Origin: Flectonema sp. DT1601
Taxonomy: Eukaryota > Euglenozoa > Diplonemea > Diplonemida > Diplonemidae
DNA length: 64,000 nt
Assembly: GCA_964019425.1 (NCBI GenBank)
Contig: OZ025846.1
Location: 1 to 64,000 of the forward strand
Reading direction: 5' to 3'
Position numbers and translations under genes: made by a program. Positions 57,777 to 64,000 of the stretch are shown piece by piece. The notes under the pieces were generated by a model that saw only the letters and a program-made list of their open reading frames with translations, was not told where the DNA came from and ran no database searches. Each line of letters starts with the position of its first letter. Within the stretch, counting starts at the first letter, position 1.

Positions 57777-58823
57777 TTATGTCATCTTGTCAAGGGATTC
57801 GGTGGTCTGAGTGACGACCTTTGAGGAGCTGTAGGCTGAAACATCAATTCCTGCCTTGCGGTCTTCCTCAATCTTGTCGGTGATCCACTTGTAAGTTTTT
57901 GCAAGACCATCCTCCAAAGTAATGGCTGGCTCCCATCCAAGAACCTTCTTAATCAAAGTGTTCTCCGAGTTTCTACCTCTCACACCCTCTGGTCCAGGAA
58001 TGTGCTTCAATTCAAGCTTCTTACCAGTAAATGACAAGGCAAGCTCAGCTAATCCATTCATTGAAATCATGTAGTCAGATCCCAAGTTGATTGGGTCGTG
58101 GAAGTCTGATGAGCACAACTTCAGAATTCCGGTTACGCAGTCATCAACGTATGTGAATGAACGGGTCTGCTTACCATCTCCCCACATTTCGAACTGGGAT
58201 TCAGCGGTAGCAGCCTTTCTGCAAAATGCGGCAGGGGCCTTCTCTCTTCCTCCCTTCCAGGTTCCGTGTGGTCCGTAAACGTTGTGGAATCTCGCGATGT
58301 ATGTCTTGATTCCAAAGTCTTGTCCGTAATGCTTTACCAACTCTTCAGTGGAGAGCTTCTCAAGTCCGTAGGCATCCTGTGGCTGTGCTGGCCAGGCATC
58401 GGTTTCCTTGAGTCCTGGGTTGTTTTCATCCTCCTGCTTGGTCTCGTTGTAAACGCAAGCCGAAGAGGCAAAGAAGAAGAGGTTGCAGGTCTTGTTAGCA
58501 CGTGCGGCTTCCATTACGTTAAATGAGATCATGACGTTGTTGTAGAACAAAACACTGTGGTTGCTCTGAATGAATCCCATCCCTCCCATGTCAGCAGCCA
58601 AGTTGTAGACTTCAGTGCAGTCCTTGGTGGCTTCCACGCAGTTGTCAAGCTTTCTCAAGTCAACCAATTTGAATTCGTGGCAGAATTCCTCTTCCTTCAT
58701 GAACTCGTTCTTCTTCCAGTCAGCAACGATGACATGGCATCCGTCGTTTTTCAATCTCTTCGCAAGGTGAGATCCGATGAAACCACCTCCACCACAGACG
58801 CAAACCTTCCTTTGCTCAGCCAT
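57777..58823 (-). CDS. GME: GDP-mannose 3,5-epimerase
   Basis: 348 residues, ATG at 58823, no introns. Extended SDR fold: NAD+ loop GGGGFIGSHLAKRL, then LAADMGGMGFIQSNH. The catalytic region is SSACVYNE with YGLEK (Tyr and Lys of YxxxK), and the family signature is RFHNVYGPHGTWKGGREKAP. It interconverts GDP-D-mannose with GDP-L-galactose and GDP-L-gulose, feeding ascorbate synthesis or L-galactose-containing glycans. Plant enzymes are about 375 residues, so this is slightly short at the ends. Codons are strongly C-ending, suggesting high expression. A cytosolic enzyme; no targeting peptide. An acceptor-like TTCTTTCAG ends 26 nt before the ATG. The closest alternative is another UDP/GDP-sugar epimerase, but the GTWKGGREKAP motif favours GME. 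Confidence 0.95.
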   Translation of the reverse strand: MAEQRKVCVCGGGGFIGSHLAKRLKNDGCHVIVADWKKNEFMKEEEFCHEFKLVDLRKLDNCVEATKDCTEVYNLAADMGGMGFIQSNHSVLFYNNVMISFNVMEAARANKTCNLFFFASSACVYNETKQEDENNPGLKETDAWPAQPQDAYGLEKLSTEELVKHYGQDFGIKTYIARFHNVYGPHGTWKGGREKAPAAFCRKAATAESQFEMWGDGKQTRSFTYVDDCVTGILKLCSSDFHDPINLGSDYMISMNGLAELALSFTGKKLELKHIPGPEGVRGRNSENTLIKKVLGWEPAITLEDGLAKTYKWITDKIEEDRKAGIDVSAYSSSKVVTQTTESLDKMT

Positions 58824-59727
58824 AGTTGTGTTTGTAGTAAGTTGTTAATCTGAAAGAAGAATGACAAATTCGATTGACGTTTACTTTACTACGAACTTAA
58901 ATACCACAATGAGATTCATCATATGCATCGTAACTTTAATTTAGAATATAATAATTGTTGTTTTTCAAAGGTCTGAAACATAAGATAAAAATCAGTGCTA
59001 TTATTTCAGTTCAGGGGGGTTGTTCCTTCTGTTTTATTCTTTCCGTCTATGTTTTTAATGTTTTCTTTCTATTTCCGTTCATATGTGGACTTTTTTTTGT
59101 TTTTTTGTTTTTTTTGTTTTTCCATTCTGAAACCCTCCAAAATAATTGGACGGTGTCGTGTATGAAAGATCAAGTTAGCTTGTTGCAAGTATTACCTACT
59201 GTACAATTTTTCCTGGTACTTGCAGGAATCGGGGCAAGAAAGTGAAATATAATGCTATCAGAGAGTGAGTAGAGCTCAACTCTAGTCTTTTTCTACCTGG
59301 TTACGATATCACAATATGAAAATTCGATGGTCTTTTTTTTTCCACTGGACTATGGGATTTGGATTTTTTTTTTTTTTTCATTGTTTTTTCAGAAGGTCTG
59401 AAAAAGCAGCGCAAGGTTAGCAACGCAACAATTTCACGCGCTCCTTCATACTCAAAGTAAGACGACGGTTTGCAATTTCCTCGTTATATTTTCCCGGTTT
59501 CTTGTTTAGATTTTTTTTTTCTGCTCTTTTTTTTTTTTTTTGTGGTTAGGAACACATTAATTAATCATTCAATTATTCCGCATTTACGTTGTCTGTAATT
59601 GCTCTTTCTTATTTTGTTTCCGTTTTTTTTTTTTTTTTTTTTTTCTTTCTCCCCCTTATTAGTTTTAATTATTCTTTTCTTCTAAAAAAAAGATTGTGTC
59701 ATTTTTTTTCAGCGATTTTCATACCGC
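58824..59727. other. Intergenic, 0.9 kb, T-rich
   Basis: T runs (near 59362, 59528, 59623) and small meaningless frames. It holds the leader of the epimerase gene and the 3' end of the REEP gene. Confidence 0.55.
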
Positions 59728-60161
59728 TTAACGCTGCTTCAATTTCGAGGTGGCGGAAGACACAAGTTCGGTAATCTTACCCTGTGAGATTAGTTTTTGT
59801 TTTACTTTAGAAATTATCAAAAAAAAAAAAAAAAATGATGGCGGTGTTCATCGCAAAAAATACATACAGAGATAGGTGGTAAGTGTTCCTTAAGTATTTC
59901 GTAGATGCTGGTGGTAACCTGCGTCTGAGGAAGATTAAGAGTCCCAAGAAAAGCTACAAATAAATAACTGTAAAACGGTATAAAGAATAGTAAAGGTTCT
60001 AGTATCGAATGAATGCTGAACGCAATGCCAAACACTACCCAGTACTGAAGTAGCAGTTCCTTCTCTTCTCTGTCGTCATTCTCCATCGCTAAAACAGTTT
60101 TGTAAGTTGGGTAACCAAATCCCAATCCCAGAACGAATACTGCGGTAAGTACACCTCCCAT
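59728..60161 (-). CDS. REEP/HVA22/Yop1 family ER-shaping protein, two exons
   Basis: Exons 60161-59868 and 59781-59728 join in phase 0 (donor GTATGT, acceptor TCACAG) to give 115 residues. Family marks: FGYPTYKTVLAMENDD, LLQYWVVFGIAFSIHSIL, FFIPFYSYLFVAFLGTLNLP and IYEILKEHLPPI. The second exon adds GKITELVSSATSKLKQR, a short amphipathic basic end. Two hairpin membrane segments insert as a wedge in the cytosolic leaflet of the ER and bend it into tubules. It is near the short end of the family, closer in layout to REEP1-4/HVA22 (start just before the first hairpin) than to REEP5/6. An acceptor-like CTCTACAG lies 36 nt before the ATG. Confidence 0.88.
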
Positions 60162-60576
60162 TTTTTTTTACTTTTTATTTATTTTTTTTTTTGCCGCCTG
60201 TAGAGAGTATAAAAATATTTTTTTTCCCATTTCACAAAAAAACTGCTTCAAACTAATATTCGCATGACCACAAGGTGCGAATGTATCCGAGGTTTCAGTA
60301 CTGTCTACTGATATAAAAGTAAAGACGTTGATTTGGAGTTGGCGGAAAATAAGTTTCACGCATACCTGACTCCATTCTGACTAAGAAATCAGCATTGGGG
60401 TTTTCCCCAAGGATTTATAATTCAAAAAAAAATTAATAAAAAAAAAGAAGAAATACTTTCTTATTTTGCTCTATTCACATAACTTTTATTGGTATGGAGG
60501 AGTCTATTAATGTGATGAGACAAATGAATTTTCATCGATAAATACGAACGGTAAGTAAGTTTCTAATAGTCTCCCT
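60162..60576. other. Spacer between REEP and formin genes
   Basis: 415 bases, T- and A-rich, no gene seen. Contains the acceptor-like ACAG of the REEP leader. Confidence 0.5.
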
Positions 60577-63500
60577 CTACGCAGGCGCAAAGGCCTTCTT
60601 TGGTACTGGCTTGAGTGCCGGTTTCTTTGTTGGTACCTTTGGCATCGGTTTCTTAACAGGAACAACAGAAGGAGCAGTTGGTGTTGGTGGTTTCTCTCTG
60701 GCTAATTCTCGTTGGCGTTTTCGTTCAGCTTTTTCACGTTCTTCCTGAATGGAAGTGACAGTGTCACCGAAAGCCTTTGAAAAGCAGATGATGGCGGAGA
60801 AGAATGCCAACTCATCAAAAGCAACGTCCTCACCGAAACGAATAGCCATTGAGTCTATTGTCTCTCGTGCTTTGTTAAAGCCGCACTCTAACTTTTGACA
60901 AGCAGACTCTCTTGATTTGTAAAAGTCAGGCAGTCTCGTTACCATTCCGTCACGTGGATCACCTCCAGACTGCTTCTTCTCATCGATTGTCCGCTTTACA
61001 GTTCTAAGACCTTGAGCTAGTTGTGTTACACCTTGACCTAATGCTTGTGCTGGGACTTGTACTTCTGTTAGAGGAATTATATCTTCCGTCCATCCGACTA
61101 ACTCAGGATGGTGTTCCATAATTTGAGACACCACAAAATGAAGTAAACTAGAACTACCATCAGCAGACTTACATCCAGAAAGATTATTAAGCGTATCGAC
61201 AGTGAACCCAACACTGTTACCAGATGCGGTACCCTCATTTAGAATGTTTCCGATGGTCAAGACAATCGTCATTATGTCTAAGAGACGGTTTTGATCACTC
61301 AGAAGACAGTCACCAGCAGCCTTTAATATATCAATATCCTTAGTAAGCTCTCCAACATATGTATCAAATTCATTCATAAAGATCCACAGTGTCATTCTTC
61401 TTGCCAAGTCAGGGACTTGGTTTCCGATAACGTCCACATACTTCTCAACAGGTCCCCAGGATTGCTCAATTTCAGGATCTTTCTTCTCCCTGTTGATGGC
61501 TTTCATTTCTTCTGCTTGAGGAAGGATTTTTATTATACTTTCCAAGTGTTCTGATGAGACGACTGTTTGATCCATTTCTGTAAGTCCGTCTCTCAAGTTC
61601 TCAACTGAGAGCTTTAAAAAGTTCAACACAATTCCAATGTTCTGCTTACGCTGACCACTGATCGCAGTGCTGAGTACGACCTTCTTCTCGACTGCCTTCG
61701 CAGTCTTCACAATTGGTTTTACTTCAAAAGCATTTTTTACATCATCAAGTGACACCAGTTCACTGTACCTCTGCACTCTCTCCGCAACTTCTGCTCCCGA
61801 CCACAGCGATCCCGGAAGACGTTGCGCTTTCATCTTCTTCCAATGTAACGTTTTCATTTTTGGTCCTTTTTTCTTAGGAGGTCCTCCAATGCCGGGAGGT
61901 GGTGGAGGGCCGCCTTTTCCGAACGGAGGAGGCGGTGGAGGAATACCACCTGGTGGAGGTGGTGGTGGAGGTCCTCCCCCGCCTGGTGGTGGAGGAGCAC
62001 CAGGAGGAGGTGGTGGTGGTGGTGCACCTCCCCCAGGCGGTGGAGGAGGTCTGGGAGCGCCTCCGGGTGCAGGAGGTGGAGGAGGAGCTCCAGGTGCCGG
62101 TGGTGGAGGTGGAGCTCCAGGAGCAGCAGGTGGAGGTGGTGGTTTAGGAGCCCCACCAGGTGCTGGAGGAGCAGGTGCCTTCGCTGCCGGTTGTTTTGTT
62201 GGAATACTACGAGGTGCCGATGCCTGTGCTCGAAGTTCCTTCACTTCGTCCTCCAGTCGAGCTATTTGGGCAGCCCGTTGCTCGAGCAGTTTTTCCTTTT
62301 CACGGGCAGAACGCTGGCTGCTGGGACTTCGGCTCTCGTCGTTGTAAGTCGAGTCAGAGTCACTACTATCTTCCTCATCCTCCTCTTCTTCTTCGGCTTC
62401 GGATTCCTCCTCTCGTTGTATTGGATCCGAAGGATCAAAGTGGAGATCACTGACACTTGCCTTGCCGCTTTCGTTTCTCTTCTTGCTGTAATTTAATGAA
62501 AGCGGAGTGTATATTGGATCACCTTCTTCGAATAGTCGAAGGACTGATCCCTCTTGAGATGATTTAACTCCAACAAGTTGGAAGGTTGTCACTTCTCGGA
62601 GAACGTTGGCGTGACCGTCGAATACGAATCTCTCACGAACAGGAGCAGATGAGAGGACCAGAGTGCCTCCATTAGCTCCAACAAAACTATCTGTTGAGTG
62701 GTGAATTAGATTCCCTTGTTGGAAGGTGAAGATATCACCTCGTGTTGTTGTAAGTGCGAGAGATGTCTCTCCTCGAAGAGATATTCCTCTTCCGTTTGCG
62801 TGACAAATTACGAATCCATCCTCAACCTCCACCACACCTGATGGAGAACCAGATATTGGAGATGCTGTCATCACAACACTCGATAAGTTTTTCCATTTAT
62901 TTGGTGTTGATGGCTCCGAGTGATGTTCTGTACTACTAACACCTGGGCTTCCTACTGAAACACCAGGTTGTTGTTGTTGTTGTCTTCTACCAGCTCTTAG
63001 TGAAGCCATCACATCCATACAACCCATCAGTGATGCAGCCTGATTGACATCTCTAATAGTAAAACCTGTTCCTTTATTTTGATCAAAATCTAAGAAGTCA
63101 TAAATATATTCGTTGATCTCCAGTTCGAGTCCGTCCTTTTGAAGAATCAATCGAAGGGCTTTCCCATCTGTTTTAGGCCAGGTTTTACAAACTGCAAGAA
63201 CATTGGATATCCAGCGATTAATTTTTCCTTTTCGGCGCTGAAGGACTTCCTCGTTGTTCCATTTCCAAGGAGCTAGTTTACCAGTCAATGGAGGAACTGA
63301 TGGATAAAGTTTAGTCAAGGTACCGTGAAGACGTTCGAAATCAGTGTATCTCTTTGAGAATTGCCATCGAAGTCCGTGAAACTTAACTGATCCTGTGTAC
63401 TCAACATGTCCTTCAACTATCTTGTGAGCTTGAAGCAATACAGTAAATGGGTGACTAGGATCACTGTGCTTTACATCAGGTGGTGCTGATGCTTGTCTTT

Positions 63501-63807
63501 TAGAAAATTGAATCGCTTGCTTCACAGCTGCTACCCAAGTCTGTGCGTCTGCCTGTGTTTCACATTCTAATTGATATTTTCCTCGACTACCTTTCTTTTC
63601 CTGAGCTAGTCCAGGACCGTCTAGTTCCATTTTACAGGCGGCTACTAACTTGACTTCCGCTCCGTAAAGATCTAACCTGCCGAGTTCTTTCTCACATCTA
63701 CTGTCTTCGTAGTATTGAATTATTCTACCTGAGATTCGGAACCATCTCTTCTGATCAGCTTTGAATACACCTCTGGAACTCTTCTTTAGCCAACCCTCGT
63801 GACTCAT
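60577..63807 (-). CDS. Formin with PH and PX domains (PH-PX-FH1-FH2)
   Basis: 1076 residues in one uninterrupted exon, ATG at 63807. PH domain at about 3-102 (MSHEGWLKKSSRGVFKADQK, ending TWVAAVKQAI). PX domain at about 115-225 (VEYTGSVKFHGLRWQFSKRYTDFERL, PSVPPLTGK). A mid-part ends in an acidic EEEEEDEEDSSDSD stretch and a coiled coil (LLEQRAAQIARLEDEVKELR). FH1 at about 546-646 has many PPPPP blocks and glycines. FH2 at about 655-1030 (KMKTLHWKKMKAQRLPGSLW, later VLTIGNILNEGTASGNSVGF). A basic Pro/Lys tail follows. Formins nucleate and elongate actin filaments, with profilin-actin delivered by FH1. PH and PX both bind phosphoinositides, so recruitment to membranes in place of the usual Rho-binding GBD is likely (inference). 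An acceptor-like CCCAACAG lies 14 nt before the ATG. Confidence 0.93.
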   Translation of the reverse strand: MSHEGWLKKSSRGVFKADQKRWFRISGRIIQYYEDSRCEKELGRLDLYGAEVKLVAACKMELDGPGLAQEKKGSRGKYQLECETQADAQTWVAAVKQAIQFSKRQASAPPDVKHSDPSHPFTVLLQAHKIVEGHVEYTGSVKFHGLRWQFSKRYTDFERLHGTLTKLYPSVPPLTGKLAPWKWNNEEVLQRRKGKINRWISNVLAVCKTWPKTDGKALRLILQKDGLELEINEYIYDFLDFDQNKGTGFTIRDVNQAASLMGCMDVMASLRAGRRQQQQQPGVSVGSPGVSSTEHHSEPSTPNKWKNLSSVVMTASPISGSPSGVVEVEDGFVICHANGRGISLRGETSLALTTTRGDIFTFQQGNLIHHSTDSFVGANGGTLVLSSAPVRERFVFDGHANVLREVTTFQLVGVKSSQEGSVLRLFEEGDPIYTPLSLNYSKKRNESGKASVSDLHFDPSDPIQREEESEAEEEEEDEEDSSDSDSTYNDESRSPSSQRSAREKEKLLEQRAAQIARLEDEVKELRAQASAPRSIPTKQPAAKAPAPPAPGGAPKPPPPPAAPGAPPPPPAPGAPPPPPAPGGAPRPPPPPGGGAPPPPPPPGAPPPPGGGGPPPPPPPGGIPPPPPPFGKGGPPPPPGIGGPPKKKGPKMKTLHWKKMKAQRLPGSLWSGAEVAERVQRYSELVSLDDVKNAFEVKPIVKTAKAVEKKVVLSTAISGQRKQNIGIVLNFLKLSVENLRDGLTEMDQTVVSSEHLESIIKILPQAEEMKAINREKKDPEIEQSWGPVEKYVDVIGNQVPDLARRMTLWIFMNEFDTYVGELTKDIDILKAAGDCLLSDQNRLLDIMTIVLTIGNILNEGTASGNSVGFTVDTLNNLSGCKSADGSSSLLHFVVSQIMEHHPELVGWTEDIIPLTEVQVPAQALGQGVTQLAQGLRTVKRTIDEKKQSGGDPRDGMVTRLPDFYKSRESACQKLECGFNKARETIDSMAIRFGEDVAFDELAFFSAIICFSKAFGDTVTSIQEEREKAERKRQRELAREKPPTPTAPSVVPVKKPMPKVPTKKPALKPVPKKAFAPA

Positions 63808-64000
63808 CCTCAGTTGAGGTGCTGTTGGGTTGGGAAATAGTTGTTAAAAAATTCACATTATATTCAACTGACATAGTAACAATAAAATTAGGGGAAAAAA
63901 TCAGAACAACCAACCAATCTTGTCGATGTGTGTAATGACGTGTAAGTTTGTAGTCACTGGAAGTCTAGTTGTTGCAGCTCATTGAAAAATCTTGAGATGG
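63808..64000. other. Leader and upstream flank of the formin gene
   Basis: No gene seen up to the window edge. The acceptor-like AG at 63822-63823 may close a 5'UTR intron or be a trans-splice site. Confidence 0.4.

Noticed and set aside
61667-62347. Gly-rich plus-strand frame of 226 residues
   Set aside because: It is the antisense of the polyproline FH1 region of the formin.
17464-63807. Kinetoplastid origin
   Set aside because: One-strand gene order and Ser/Thr-repeat surface proteins recall that group, but many genes here have several cis introns, which kinetoplastids nearly lack.

Overview
This window comes from a nuclear genome of a unicellular eukaryote. The genes have short GT-AG introns of about 65-120 bp, with donors mostly of the form GT(A/G/T)TG and acceptors mostly ending in ACAG. 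Intergenic DNA is AT-rich and full of A or T runs of 15-25. The proteins are eukaryotic: a formin, a REEP/HVA22 protein, a mitochondrial carrier, EGF/IPT receptor modules, and a GDP-mannose 3,5-epimerase typical of plants, algae and some protists. I cannot name the lineage from sequence alone.

Layout. Positions 1-14964 are a tandem satellite of about 38 units of 392 bp. The units are nearly identical except at the left edge. It ends abruptly. From 17464 to 63807 every host protein gene I can support lies on the minus strand: a small type I membrane protein, a sigma-type glutathione S-transferase, a bile acid/Na+ symporter-like carrier, a secreted beta-helix protein (three exons), a Q-rich protein, a 421-residue unknown (three exons), a small secreted protein with prion-like organisation (two exons), a giant nine-exon receptor-like gene (34405-49867, about 4605 residues), a mitochondrial carrier, a PPP-like metallophosphatase, GDP-mannose 3,5-epimerase, a REEP/HVA22 protein (two exons) and a PH-PX-FH1-FH2 formin.

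The plus strand holds only a tRNA-Trp(CCA) and mobile-element remains. These are a fossil fragment of a Polinton/adintovirus-like element with a parvovirus-type phospholipase A2 domain (about 19683-20640), and a LINE remnant with decayed reverse transcriptase but an open RNase H/zinc-knuckle frame (about 52880-54590), just upstream of the tRNA. An 806-bp foldback element with 52-bp terminal inverted repeats, tRNA-like pol III boxes and three nested hairpin units sits inside one intron of the giant gene.

How the genes relate. There is no obvious metabolic operon. The shared themes are cell surface and secretion (giant receptor, prion-like protein, type I membrane protein, beta-helix protein) and membrane or cytoskeleton shaping (formin, REEP). 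One-strand gene order, a 27-bp gap between two genes, and a splice-acceptor-like AG within about 50 bases upstream of most start codons raise the question of spliced-leader trans-splicing, with 5'UTR introns as the ordinary alternative.
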